DNA of 64,000 nt from Dyadobacter sp. NIV53. Lineage in GTDB: Bacteria; Bacteroidota; Bacteroidia; Cytophagales; Spirosomataceae. The DNA is taken from NCBI RefSeq assembly GCF_019711195.1, contig NZ_CP081299.1, positions 6,606,501 to 6,670,500 on the forward strand. The letters are read 5' to 3'. Numbering within the stretch: position 1 is the first letter of the stretch; each line of letters begins with the position of its first letter. Below, piece after piece: positions 25,936 to 35,571 of this stretch. Both the position numbers and the translations under genes were made by a program. Below the pieces are notes generated by a model, which did not search any database, was not told the origin of the DNA, and worked only from the letters and a program-made list of their open reading frames with translations.

Positions 25936-27357
25936 ATGATGTACCTGTTACCTCATTTCCTGCTAAACCATCTTCCAAAAGAGATTACCAGGATAAATCA
26001 TTTCTGGCTAATTGTTATGCTTGTTGTGGGTATAACCGGCAGTTTTAACGGAATGGCCCAGCATCGCTGGCTGGCATTTGAACACGTGACAGTCATTGAT
26101 ATGAAAATACCGGAACCCAGGCGAAATCAGACGGTGCTCATTGAGGATGAACGTATTATTGCTGTCGGTCCGACAGGGAAAGTCCGGGTTCCTAAGCAAG
26201 CACAGGTTATCCATGCAAAAGGAAAATTTCTGATACCCGGCCTTTGGGATGCCCATGTACATATCACAAAAGCCGGCCCGAATAGTTTACCGTTATTTAT
26301 AGCGAACGGTATAACAAGCGTTAGGGATATGGGTGGCGATCCTGAAATGTTACTGGACTGGCGGGAGAAGATTGAAAGCGGTAAGCTTTTAGGCCCCCGG
26401 ATCAAAACGCCCGGCCCGATCCTGGAAGATGAAGCTAATGTAGCCAGGATGTTACAGGAAGGCACGGTCGAGCCGGTGAGCCATACCCGTGTTGCGATAG
26501 GGAGTGTAGATAATGCTATCCGCAAGGTGGATTCATTGAGTAGGCTAGGGGTGGATTTTCTGAAAATCCGGACGGTAACTTCGAAGGCTGTTTACGAGGC
26601 CATAGCGAGCGAGGCCAGAAAAAAAGGACTGGCTTTGACTGGCCACGCTGTGGTGGGGCCTGAGGAAATGTTATTAGCCGGACAGCGCAGTATTGAACAT
26701 GCTTTTTTGCCTCCTTTAATCAGTACGATGATTAAAACAGAGCGGGCGGAACTGTTTCATAGGATGGCTAAACAAAATATGGTAGTCGTACCAACTTTAA
26801 TAACCGGAAAAAGTATTCAGGTCCCTTATAAGCAGGCCGCTTCATTGGTCAACGATCAATCCGGTAGGCTGGATTACCGCCGCAGATATGTTTCGGGCTA
26901 TTTAATTGAAGACTGGCGCGAACAGGTTGCCGAACTGACCCAATATCCGGCTGGACTGGATACACTCCTTGCCGGTCGTGTAAAGGATCTGCGGGAGATG
27001 CATCGGGCAGGGGTGCGCCTGATGGCAGGTACTGATGTCGGGGTTTTACTGATCTATCCCGGATTCAGCCTTCATCAGGAATTAATACTGATGGTTAAGG
27101 AAATCGGTTTGACACCTTATGAGGCTTTACAAAGTGCCACGATTTATCCGGCAGAATTTTTCAATCTTCAAAATGACCTGGGCACGATTGAAACAGGTAA
27201 ACGGGCTGATTTGCTGTTACTAGGGGCAGACCCGCTCCGAAATATCAGCAACACCCAAAAGATAATGGGAGTAGTGGCAAACGGGAGCTATTTTTCAAAG
27301 AGCGCCATTCAGGAACTGTTAAACAATGTGAAAAGTAAAAGCAAACTTAAAAGGTGA
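25936..27357 (+). CDS. Amidohydrolase family protein (imidazolonepropionase-like), exported
   Basis: About 473 residues from ATG 25936. An N-terminal hydrophobic segment (FWLIVMLVVGITGSFNGMA) acts as signal. Metallo-dependent hydrolase motifs: GLWDAHVHITKAG (first metal site), LTGHAVVG, SIEHAFLPP, LMAGTDVGVL (metal Asp) and the C-terminal TIETGKRADLLLLGADP. Secreted members of this subgroup act on dipeptides or cyclic amides; the substrate is unknown. No operon partner beyond the HEAT gene. Confidence 0.92.
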   Translation: MMYLLPHFLLNHLPKEITRINHFWLIVMLVVGITGSFNGMAQHRWLAFEHVTVIDMKIPEPRRNQTVLIEDERIIAVGPTGKVRVPKQAQVIHAKGKFLIPGLWDAHVHITKAGPNSLPLFIANGITSVRDMGGDPEMLLDWREKIESGKLLGPRIKTPGPILEDEANVARMLQEGTVEPVSHTRVAIGSVDNAIRKVDSLSRLGVDFLKIRTVTSKAVYEAIASEARKKGLALTGHAVVGPEEMLLAGQRSIEHAFLPPLISTMIKTERAELFHRMAKQNMVVVPTLITGKSIQVPYKQAASLVNDQSGRLDYRRRYVSGYLIEDWREQVAELTQYPAGLDTLLAGRVKDLREMHRAGVRLMAGTDVGVLLIYPGFSLHQELILMVKEIGLTPYEALQSATIYPAEFFNLQNDLGTIETGKRADLLLLGADPLRNISNTQKIMGVVANGSYFSKSAIQELLNNVKSKSKLKR

Positions 27358-27375
27358 TTACAGCATAGATCATAA

Positions 27376-27420
27376 AAAAAACAGCCACAGGACTAATAAT
27401 TAGCCTCTATGCCTGTTTTC
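27376..27420 (-). terminator. Terminator of the small membrane protein gene
   Basis: Read on the minus strand, an imperfect stem from ACAGGCATAGAGG to CCTGTGGCTGT with AT-rich top (CTAAT/ATTAG) is followed by eight T. It lies ~28 bases after the stop at 27448. Confidence 0.55.
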
Positions 27421-27447
27421 AAATTGAATATTTATAAAAACTTTTGC

Positions 27448-27582
27448 CTAAACCAACAAAGCATTGTCTTTCCTGGATTCCGGTAAGCTCCGATTCATTT
27501 TTCCGCTGAGTGATCTTAGATATGCATACATCACAACGCCTGTTACAACACCAATTCCAATAATTTTTTTAACAGTTCCCAT
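27448..27582 (-). CDS. Small single-pass membrane protein (44 residues)
   Basis: ATG 27582-27580 to TAG 27450-27448 encodes MGTVKKIIGIGVVTGVVMYA, then YLRSLSGKMNRSLPESRKDNALLV: a short basic start, one glycine-patterned hydrophobic helix (about 7-21) and a charged cytoplasmic tail. It resembles the tiny membrane proteins common in Bacteroidota that are often missed by gene callers. The terminator right behind it supports a real gene. Function unknown. Confidence 0.5.
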   Translation of the reverse strand: MGTVKKIIGIGVVTGVVMYAYLRSLSGKMNRSLPESRKDNALLV

Positions 27583-27691
27583 ATTTCAATTTGTAAAAAA
27601 AGTTTATACTAATACTTCGTTTTTATTGCTACAAAAACAATACCAGTTAAAGGTTATTCTTACATAAGCAGGTGGGCACATTTAATTGAGA

Positions 27692-27816
27692 ATCACGAAT
27701 TACATTGTAAGACAGAATTGGCTATCGGAAGTCGGCTATCATCCAAAATCTCCTTCAATACATCAATTTGATAACCGGATGCAGACGGCAATACAAAAGA
27801 ATTCGTGATAGGGCCT
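27692..27816. repeat. Interspersed intergenic repeat, copy B
   Basis: The core 27738-27816 matches copy A at 19889-19973. ATCACGAATT at 27692-27701 and AATTCGTGAT at 27800-27809 are exact inverted repeats enclosing ~100 bases, and may mark the ends of this copy. The rest of the 27583-27969 spacer shows nothing else. Confidence 0.7.
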
Positions 27817-27969
27817 ATTTGTTCCAATTACTAAACCAGGGAATTTGCGTATTCATTTTGAACTTCTTAGAAATAAATGACTTATTTTCTGGTAATAAAA
27901 AATGCACGAACAAATGGTAAATTTCGGTTTGGAAAAGCTTCCTATATAAATGTCCGTTAACCTTCCTGC

Positions 27970-28985
27970 ATGAAAACTTCGTTCTCCGGCGTACTGAGGA
28001 AACTAATGATCACCTGGATCATATTTTTTTCAATATTGGTTATTCTAATTCTTTTTCAGACAACCCTTGGGAAGTTCGGCGATGACGTGCTGTATCCGTT
28101 TTTCTGGTTGTTGAGCTGTGCGGTTCCCTATATATTTTTTGTTGCCTTACGATACCGGCAAATCAGAAACATCCCTGAGGAAAAACAGCCAGAGGTCGAC
28201 GGTACTATTGGAGTTATTATCAAAACTGTATCTATCCTCTATCTGGTAACGCTTCTGGCAGTAATACTCATAGAGCCATTTTTCTCATCGAATAATCCGA
28301 TAAAGTATTTACAGGGCTCAGCTCCTGGCCTTTATGTTTTTCAGCTGATCCTGATTGCTGCCTGTATTGTACTAAATAATCGTGTTAAAAAAACGCAATC
28401 TTTTCCGGATAAAAAGACAAATATTTTGAAGTCAGAACCTGTTGTTTTTATATCATACAACCATAACGACAAGGCAATTGCACAGGAGATTAGGACGTTG
28501 CTCGAAAAGAAAAATATTGAAGTTCTGCTTGATTCTGATGACATGGATGCGGGTGAAGTCATTGATAAATTCATTATTGACAGTGTAAATAAATCAACCG
28601 CTACGCTGCATATTATTTCGAGTAACAGCTTGATGTCCGGTTATGTGAGCAGGGAAGCCATCCGAACCTTTTACTCCGAAGAATTTACAAATAAGAGAAA
28701 GTACATTGCCTGTTATTTGGATGAAGAATTTAAGAGCAATGACTTTATTATCAGATCCGTAAAAAAATCGACGAAAAGCTTGATGAAATTAAAAGGATCA
28801 TTGACGAACAGGATGCATTGGATGTCGATACCCAGAACCTGAATAGTCAGAAAAGCAGATTATATGATTTGCGCCAGAATATGGACAAAATCGTAGAGAA
28901 ATTGAATGCTTCTTTGTGTATTGATATCAGGGGAGATCAGTTGGCTGCTAATTTTCCTAAGATACTGGAAAGTATCACAAACTGA
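27970..28985 (+). CDS. Membrane-anchored TIR-domain protein; C-terminus in the -1 frame
   Basis: Four hydrophobic helices (about 11-31, 41-60, 80-100, 117-135) are followed by a TIR domain from ~157: PVVFISYNHND (start strand), IEVLLDSDDMDAGEVID, LHIISSNSLMSGYVSREAIRTF, where E239 sits at the position of the NADase catalytic glutamate. The zero frame ends at 28840-28842 with an untypical tail. At 28761-28767 (GTA AAA AAA) the -1 frame continues with a convincing helical region (IDEKLDEIKRIIDEQ, LNSQKSRLYDLRQNMDKIVEKLN) to the TGA 28983-28985, giving 338 instead of 290 residues. The heptamer A_AAA_AAA in phase is a classical slippery site, so this is programmed frameshifting, a 1-base deletion or a sequence error. 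Forms an operon with the next gene. Confidence 0.8.
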
Positions 28986-29014
28986 ACGGTTCATTTTTTT
29001 AAAACCAGACCCTC

Positions 29015-30526
29015 ATGAAAAACTTCACATTAATTGGTTTTTTGATTTTTGTCCTGATTACTGCTTTTGGATTTGTTTCGGCTATGGATTTGGAAACTGG
29101 CCTGGTTGAAATCTCACATGCCCATAACAGGCTTTATTTTACCCGATTGCACGAGAAAGAGTTACCGGATTCCGTTCTGGTAAGGAATATAAATAAGGCA
29201 GAAGTTATCCTGAAGAAAGCTGTTGGCAAGGTCGAAAACGGCACTATAATCCTAATTAAAAAAAGCCGTTCCGAGGTTTATTATTTGCAGGGAATCCTGG
29301 CAATCAGGTCACACGATCTCAGTAATGCATTAAACCTGCTGGATTCCGCAGCATCCTTGAACAAAAATATAAAAGACGGTACCGTACCTGTTTCCATATC
29401 TGATCTGACGTTCATTAACAACGCGTCAGTTTTGAGATACCGTAATGCTATTGAGGTTACAAGAAAAAATATACTTAAAATGATGATTGAAGATGTTTAT
29501 AAAAACCGAAATGATCAACCGGAAACAACTACCATAGTGAAGATTAAAGAACTTAGAAAGACATTGAATGGTGAGACTTTTGGTGAAAATATGAATCAGG
29601 ACGAATCGGTGGAGAGAATGTATACATATTTGATGCTGAACTATAATGCTAAATATAAAATTTGTGAGGATGTATTAAAGTATTACAATGTACTAGCAAA
29701 CGGTGATTATGGAATCAGGTACAGAAATTCACACTATATAGGCGAGAATAGTGAATTGATTGGGAATGAGCTTAGTCAGATGAAAGCGGAAACCGAGTTA
29801 GCTCCCGGAGATTATCTTTTTAATGACGAACCATCTGATATAGATATAGTGGCTGCCCAATCACTCGCCAGGAAAAATTGTCCGGAATTATTTGATGACT
29901 CAATATCTGAAAATTACTACAAGAATGCTTTGGTAGGCTCGTCTTTAAAAGCCCAGAGTTTGCTAATACTACCAAAAATACCCTTTACAAAAAGTGCCTG
30001 GAATAAAATACCTGTGAACGTAAACCGGTTTAAAAATCTGGGGGATCTGGAAACATTTTTAGATAACAATCTGAAAAGAAGGGGGTATGATAATATTAAA
30101 TATTACGGCTTTGAAGATGGATTTGCGATCATTACGCCTATTGAAAAATTCAACAGGAATGGTCAGATATATGAAGGAGAAGGAAGGTTCAGTACCAGTA
30201 TGAGCACTTCCATTAACAGTTTTTTTGATTACATTGATAAGCTGTTTTTAGCTGAGAAAGGCCATTACCGATTTATAATTCTGGCTGCTGCCTCAAACCC
30301 TTATTCTCTTGGGAAACGACCATCTCTTGACTATATGGAATCACTGGTTGCTGATGGGAATAACCGGCTTTCGGAAGAAATGTCTCAAAAGCTATTGAAT
30401 AAACGATTTTCAATTGATGGTTACGTGTATGAATTTGAGCAAAAGGAATTTGCCAGCGATCCGGTCTTTGTAAAAGAACCAACCCTGACCGGCAAAAAAC
30501 ACATTGCACCGCTGATTACGTTCTGA
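29015..30526 (+). CDS. Exported protein of unknown function, partner of the TIR gene
   Basis: 503 residues starting with a signal sequence (MKNFTLIGFLIFVLITAFGF, VSA cleavage). The first ~200 residues are helical with a TPR-like stretch (YYLQGILAIRSHDLSNALNLLDSA). The C-terminal half (about 320-480) has an alpha/beta pattern (LETFLDNNLKRRGYDNIKYYGF, FAIITPIEKF, YRFIILAAASNPYS). I do not recognise a family. The start is 30 bases after the end of the long TIR frame, so both are probably translated from one mRNA. A hairpin with T-run follows (30540-30563). Confidence 0.75.
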   Translation: MKNFTLIGFLIFVLITAFGFVSAMDLETGLVEISHAHNRLYFTRLHEKELPDSVLVRNINKAEVILKKAVGKVENGTIILIKKSRSEVYYLQGILAIRSHDLSNALNLLDSAASLNKNIKDGTVPVSISDLTFINNASVLRYRNAIEVTRKNILKMMIEDVYKNRNDQPETTTIVKIKELRKTLNGETFGENMNQDESVERMYTYLMLNYNAKYKICEDVLKYYNVLANGDYGIRYRNSHYIGENSELIGNELSQMKAETELAPGDYLFNDEPSDIDIVAAQSLARKNCPELFDDSISENYYKNALVGSSLKAQSLLILPKIPFTKSAWNKIPVNVNRFKNLGDLETFLDNNLKRRGYDNIKYYGFEDGFAIITPIEKFNRNGQIYEGEGRFSTSMSTSINSFFDYIDKLFLAEKGHYRFIILAAASNPYSLGKRPSLDYMESLVADGNNRLSEEMSQKLLNKRFSIDGYVYEFEQKEFASDPVFVKEPTLTGKKHIAPLITF

Positions 30527-30539
30527 TAAATGCATCGAA

Positions 30540-30563
30540 AATAACAACATAGTTATTGTTTTT
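30540..30563 (+). terminator. Terminator of the TIR unit
   Basis: The stem AATAAC/GTTATT with a 6-base loop is followed by GTTTTTA, 14 bases after the stop at 30526. Confidence 0.55.
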
Positions 30564-30708
30564 AATGTCCCCTGATTTAATTCAAAAATAATCTGCTAAG
30601 GCGGCTCACACACAGCGAACCGGAACCGCAAATAAGCAGAAATTTCAAACCGCTTAACCCCCAAACTTATATCTTTCTATTCTGAACTCTAAACTTCAAG
30701 CTCCAAAC

Positions 30709-31101
30709 TCATAACTTCGTTCTGGTACTTTCCAACGCCCACCAGACCAGAACAGGCTGGAAAAATAACCGTAAAAATCTTTTTTTATCAGTATTGAGGC
30801 CAAAAGCATCTTTGTGGTTGACCAGCTGTGAAATATTTCCCGGAAAAACCGCGGTAAAAAAAGCCGCAGCTACCTGCCCTACTTCTGTCCTGTACTTTTT
30901 AGGTGTAAAAACCAGAGCACTTCCCATCGCGATTTCAGCGACTCCCGAAGACACAACTGTGTCGTCTTTTTTAAGTGGTACAAAATCAGGAACCTGCGCC
31001 TGGAACTCTTTCCTTGCAAAGGTCAGATGGCTGACTCCCGCAAATATCAAACCTGCCCCTAACAGGATCCGTGCTGTTGTTTTAATGTTTTCTTCTTTCA
31101 T
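30709..31101 (-). CDS. DoxX-like membrane protein
   Basis: 130 residues with three or four membrane helices (ARILLGAGLIFAGVSHLTF, GVAEIAMGSALVF, VAAAFFTAVFPGNISQLV, LFFQPVLVWWAL) in the DoxX/MauE arrangement, including the G-HL start and PGN loop. Inner membrane; function unknown. Stands alone. Confidence 0.8.
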   Translation of the reverse strand: MKEENIKTTARILLGAGLIFAGVSHLTFARKEFQAQVPDFVPLKKDDTVVSSGVAEIAMGSALVFTPKKYRTEVGQVAAAFFTAVFPGNISQLVNHKDAFGLNTDKKRFLRLFFQPVLVWWALESTRTKL

Positions 31102-31251
31102 GATTCAAGTTTATTAAAGGTTATATAAATATTGTTCCCGCATTCACAACAGAGTTTTTTTCAGGAGAAGTAGTTCTACTTTAAAATGCAGATAGTATGG
31201 TTGGAATGATTATTGTAGATGTAATACTAAAACCTATATTTCCTCTTAAAA

Positions 31252-32292
31252 ATGACTCAACAACCAAAGACTAAAGCGCACACTAAAAATCAGGATTTGA
31301 TAAACCGCAGACGCTTTTTTCACTATTCCGGAGCGGCCTTTCTCACAACAGCTTTTTTGTCGTCTTGTAGTGTAATAGACGATGTTTTTCCCAAAAGTGA
31401 CAAACCTGGGGAAGAACCGGAAGTAGTACAGGAAAGGGATAAAACACTTGCCTTTTTCGGAGACAGCCTGACCATTGGCGCAGGTGGCACCAAGCCTTAT
31501 GGCAGCGTAGTTGCAGCGGCATTGCAGGGAAGGCCGGTGGTAAGTGACGGGATTGTGGGCCAGGTTGCATCAAGTATTGCTGTCAGGCAGGGCGGGGCGT
31601 TGCTTACGATAACGGTTGAAGGCAATAAACTGGATGGGATAAAGCCGGTTAAGATCACCAAACTCAGCAATTCGTTTTTGACTACGGCTACTAATAACAA
31701 TGAATACAGCAGAACGGGTACAGTAGGTGGAGTAAGGTGTACAATCCGGCGGATAGTCAATGCAGACCTGAGCGAAACGTATACCATCACACCGGCAACG
31801 GTGAGTGTAATTGCTATTCCTGCTGATTCTGAATTTTTGCTGGAAGATGCAGCCAGGCTCAAAACCGCCACGCAGATTTTATGGTATGGCCGGAATAATA
31901 TAGGGAAAACGGATGCAGAAACAGAAATTATGGCTTCACTGGACAAATCTGTGGCCTACATAACAGCGCCTGCAAGATATCTTGTTCTGGGAGTGCTCCT
32001 TGAATCGGATGAAGGAAAAGGAACTGAAAATTACAGCCAGGTCATTACAATCAATGAAAAACTTGCGGCTAAATATGGTGAATCGTACGTAGCAATGACT
32101 CCCCCGAGCGATGCTGAAATGACGGCGATCAGTTACAACCCAACAGCCGATGACCTTACAGACCTGGCAAACCTGACTTTTCCACGAGGACTGCGGGCAG
32201 ATTTTGAAAATGATGATATTCACCTGAATGACAAAGGTTATCAAATCGTTGCAAATCGAGTAATAGAGAAGATCAAGGTACTTAAGTATTAA
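31252..32292 (+). CDS. SGNH/GDSL hydrolase, lipoprotein
   Basis: 346 residues. The leader has a twin-arginine-like NRRRFFHYSGAAF and the lipobox LSSC (C around 39), so it is probably exported and lipidated. The catalytic Ser block is FFGDSLTIGAGG. The C-terminal Asp-His pair is in NDDIHLNDKGY. The usual Gly and Asn blocks are less obvious, and a ~100-residue beta-rich insertion (LLTITVEGNKLDGIK...) interrupts the core. Likely an esterase or carbohydrate deacetylase at the cell surface. Confidence 0.85.
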   Translation: MTQQPKTKAHTKNQDLINRRRFFHYSGAAFLTTAFLSSCSVIDDVFPKSDKPGEEPEVVQERDKTLAFFGDSLTIGAGGTKPYGSVVAAALQGRPVVSDGIVGQVASSIAVRQGGALLTITVEGNKLDGIKPVKITKLSNSFLTTATNNNEYSRTGTVGGVRCTIRRIVNADLSETYTITPATVSVIAIPADSEFLLEDAARLKTATQILWYGRNNIGKTDAETEIMASLDKSVAYITAPARYLVLGVLLESDEGKGTENYSQVITINEKLAAKYGESYVAMTPPSDAEMTAISYNPTADDLTDLANLTFPRGLRADFENDDIHLNDKGYQIVANRVIEKIKVLKY

Positions 32293-32315
32293 TATTTAAC
32301 TTTACAATTTATACG

Positions 32316-32354
32316 ACAGTAATAAAGAATTAATTCTTTATTACTGTTTTTTTT
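32316..32354. terminator. Strong terminator after the SGNH gene
   Basis: A perfect palindromic stem of ~15 bp (ACAGTAATAAAGAAT and its complement, 32316-32347) is followed by T8. Confidence 0.9.
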
Positions 32355-32609
32355 GTAGAATTAGTTTTAATGTTTTAGTTTTGCACACACAGTTGGAAAC
32401 AAGTTTGATCTATTTTGACCACGGTAACAGTTAGCTTCGGTTTGTGTAGTTTTTATTAATTAAATATTTGAGAATTTTTAGTTACCTGCTTCGAAAACTT
32501 CCATAATAAAATCCATTTCCTTCATTTCCGATTAAAGTATGGGATGTTTTAATAATAGTATACTTGATTGATCCTTCTGAAATTATTTAACATTTTTAAT
32601 TTCATTCAA

Positions 32610-33383
32610 ATGAAAAAATTACTTTATTCCATTGCCATGGTAGCATGCACGTATTTCGTGTCGTCCTGTGGCAGCACCAGTGAAGTAACTCCCGGAGACC
32701 AGGTTGAAGTTACGCCCGTTGATGTAGTTGATTACAGTATCATGAAAAGCTATCTGATCCGCTATTATGGCTTTAAGGATCTTGTGGAAACAGACGAATC
32801 TTTTGTAGCAGAGGGTGATATTGTTTTTGATAAAAAGGACTACAAACTATACGGGAAGTTACCTGCGAATGCCCGGCATTATCAATACAGCGGAGGTATA
32901 ATCACTAAGGTAAAAGTTGTGAATGTCAGGTTCGCGAGTAGTGTTTCCAGTGAATGGGGAACGGCCGTTAAAGCCGCCATTGTACAGTGGAATAGTCTTG
33001 ATGGTGAAATAGAATTTAAATACAGTACGACTGCGCAGGCGAATGAGATACTTGTAAGCAGCAAAAGTTTAGGAAGGTCGTCAGTGATTGCACAAGCCTA
33101 TTTCCCATGGAATGGATTACCTGCCCCACAAGGTATCCAGATCAACTCAGACTTTATTTATAGGAATAATTTCCCGGCTGCAATGAAGGTAGAAACAATG
33201 GTACATGAAATGGGGCATATTCTCGGAATCGGCCATACCGATGTCAGCAGTTCATATATGAGTTATATCAGCCTAACGGGTTGTTCCGGTAAAGACCCCG
33301 AATCCGTTATGCAGCCAGTGCTTACGCAAGGCTGGAACGGTTTTTCAAGTTGTGACAAAAAGGCCTTCGCAAAGTTATATTGA
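32610..33383 (+). CDS. Matrixin-like zinc metalloprotease, lipoprotein
   Basis: 257 residues from ATG 32610 (MKKLLYSIAM) with lipobox VSSC (C20), so a surface or periplasmic lipoprotein. The catalytic domain (about 95-257) has the metzincin motif HEMGHILGIGH with zinc ligands H199, H203 and H209 and the catalytic E200. The Met-turn is in DPESVMQP. Small secreted metalloproteases of this type degrade peptides outside the cell; no inhibitor propeptide with a cysteine switch is seen. Confidence 0.9.
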   Translation: MKKLLYSIAMVACTYFVSSCGSTSEVTPGDQVEVTPVDVVDYSIMKSYLIRYYGFKDLVETDESFVAEGDIVFDKKDYKLYGKLPANARHYQYSGGIITKVKVVNVRFASSVSSEWGTAVKAAIVQWNSLDGEIEFKYSTTAQANEILVSSKSLGRSSVIAQAYFPWNGLPAPQGIQINSDFIYRNNFPAAMKVETMVHEMGHILGIGHTDVSSSYMSYISLTGCSGKDPESVMQPVLTQGWNGFSSCDKKAFAKLY

Positions 33384-33427
33384 AATAAAAAAGGCACTTA
33401 AATACGAAAGCTAAGATTCATAAAAGT

Positions 33428-33469
33428 TAAGCAGCGATAAAGAGTAGGTTTCTTTGTCGCTGCTTTTTC
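33428..33469 (+). terminator. Terminator after the metalloprotease gene
   Basis: The stem GCAGCGATAAAGA with TCTTTGTCGCTGC (13 bp, one mismatch) and a 7-base loop is followed by TTTTT. The remaining spacer to 33801 is AT-rich and shows no gene. Confidence 0.9.
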
Positions 33470-33801
33470 TTGATAGGGCTATGTTCTTTTGTTAAATGAA
33501 TTTTTAGATTGCTGATTCCAGCCTTACTACTTTAATTTTTCAGCAATGTTCTAAAAAGTTTTGAACTGACGTAGTTTAAATAGCGTGCGTCAAAAAGAAT
33601 ATTATTACCAATAAATGTAAAACAACAATTGTGAATAATTTTAAAGATGTTGGTTAGCAGATAGTTATGTGAGTTTGTCGTATTAGTTGATTATAAACAT
33701 AGCAACCTGGGTATTTATTTTTTATTACTTCCGTTTTTATCTTAGTGGGAAACTTCGGTCAAATTGCTACTTTGCGATTGATTATATAGAGTTTCTTATC
33801 A

Positions 33802-35571
33802 TTGGCAACAAATAATTTCTATCCGAAGGTTAAAAACGATTCAAACGGCTTACAGAATCTTTGGGAAAAAGAATTTGAAGCTAAGTCCTTGTTAGGAAAT
33901 AGGATATTTTGTTTCTCATTTATGGTCGGTTATCCATTAACCTCCATCCTTTATTACCTCAATGGCAATCCCGACTATCAATCTATTTTAAAAGTACAAT
34001 TGGTTTGCAGTTGCCTGGTCGGGCTCATTCTTCTTTTGCATTTCAAGGGAATAATAAATAGTCAGAACACTTCTTTTTTCAGCCGGCTGCTGCTGGTTGT
34101 TTTTCATTCGTTTATTCTGGCATCTTTCAAGACCATATACTACTATGACATGAGTATCAATCTGACTCTCCAGCTCATATTTTCGGTTTTGATCCTACGC
34201 TGGAAGCTTAGTTATGCTTTGGTAAGTTCTGTTGCAACGGTACTATTTTTTTCAGGGGCGTTTTATATTAATGGTACTGATGCGTTGGTGCGTTTTTTGA
34301 AGGAGGGAGGTTTTTTCTATTTTCTGGGACAAAGTGTTTTTCCCGTAATTCTGCAAATGCGTTATACCAGGCAGTATCATGACTTTATTTATTCTCATAA
34401 CCTGCAGAAACAAAATAAAGAGCTGGAAAAGCAAATTCAGCTTGCAAGGGAAGCTACACAGGCGAAAACGGATTTTCTGTCCACGATGAGCCATGAGATC
34501 AGGACTCCGCTTAACGGGATCGTGGGAATAATCCACCTGATGCGACAGGAGGATCTGCGAACGAACTTTCAAAGGGAATTGGTCGAGACCCTGAACTTTT
34601 CCTCAGACCATCTGATGGCGGTAGTGAATAATATTCTTGATTTCAATAAAATCAATTCCAATCACGTAAGGCTTGTCAGTGAGCCATTTGATCTCTCGCT
34701 TTTACTCAGAAATCTTGAGAAAACATTCATACCAAGGGTGCTGGAAAAGAACCTGAACCTGATCTTTGAAGTCAATTCTGCACTGCCTGCGCAATTGATT
34801 GGCGATCAGGTCCGGCTAAACCAGATTATTACCAACCTGATCCATAATGCAGTAAAGTTTACTGATAAGGGTTTTGTTAAACTCATTGTGAAAGAACAGA
34901 AAAAAGATGAAAACCGGATTTCGCTATATTTTGAAGTGATAGATTCGGGATCAGGCATTCCTTTGGAAGATCAATCGGCCATTTTTGAAATTTTTACACA
35001 AAGTAATATTGCAGCCAACCGAAGTAACCGTGGGACTGGGCTTGGACTTGCTATTACCAAAGAGCTTTTGAGGTTATTTGGAAGTGAAATCAGTCTGGAA
35101 AGTGAGGTTGAAAAGGGATCCCGTTTTTCATTCCCAATTGAATTTTTCTATTCCGATCAACCACTGGCTGTAGAAAAACCAGTCGCAGTTAAAGTTGCGC
35201 TTCCTGACGCAAGGATTCTGGTTGTGGATGACAATACAATTAACTTACTGTTTGCAACCAATCTGCTTAAAAAAGTAGGTTTACAGTACGATACGGCTGA
35301 AAATGGCAGTGAGGCAGTGGAAAAATTTAACAGGATGCATTATGATCTGATACTGATGGATCTGAGGATGCCCGTGATGAATGGCTTTGAGGCAACCCGT
35401 TCAATTCGCGAAAAAGGCTCCCTGATTCCTATTGTCGCGCTTACTGCTTCAGCCTTTACTGATGAGCGTGAAAATGCGCTGTCCAACGGCTTTTCAGGTT
35501 ATCTCGTAAAGCCATTTCTTCCGCAGGAATTTTATGACCTCATCTATACCTTTATGAAAGCGGAGGAATAA
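33802..35571 (+). CDS. Hybrid sensor histidine kinase/response regulator
   Basis: 589 residues with six to seven N-terminal membrane helices (about 33-190), a HisKA domain with phospho-acceptor H231 (STMSHEIRTPLNG), a HATPase domain (NLIHNAVKF, DSGSGIP, GTGLGLAI) and a C-terminal receiver (VVDDNTINLLFATNLLK, phospho-acceptor D520 in LILMDLRMP, VALTASAF, VKPF). No separate sensory domain, so the membrane bundle probably senses. The frame begins with TTG 33802 right after an in-frame TAG; no ATG fits before residue 41. No DNA-binding partner is adjacent. Confidence 0.93.
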   Translation: MATNNFYPKVKNDSNGLQNLWEKEFEAKSLLGNRIFCFSFMVGYPLTSILYYLNGNPDYQSILKVQLVCSCLVGLILLLHFKGIINSQNTSFFSRLLLVVFHSFILASFKTIYYYDMSINLTLQLIFSVLILRWKLSYALVSSVATVLFFSGAFYINGTDALVRFLKEGGFFYFLGQSVFPVILQMRYTRQYHDFIYSHNLQKQNKELEKQIQLAREATQAKTDFLSTMSHEIRTPLNGIVGIIHLMRQEDLRTNFQRELVETLNFSSDHLMAVVNNILDFNKINSNHVRLVSEPFDLSLLLRNLEKTFIPRVLEKNLNLIFEVNSALPAQLIGDQVRLNQIITNLIHNAVKFTDKGFVKLIVKEQKKDENRISLYFEVIDSGSGIPLEDQSAIFEIFTQSNIAANRSNRGTGLGLAITKELLRLFGSEISLESEVEKGSRFSFPIEFFYSDQPLAVEKPVAVKVALPDARILVVDDNTINLLFATNLLKKVGLQYDTAENGSEAVEKFNRMHYDLILMDLRMPVMNGFEATRSIREKGSLIPIVALTASAFTDERENALSNGFSGYLVKPFLPQEFYDLIYTFMKAEE

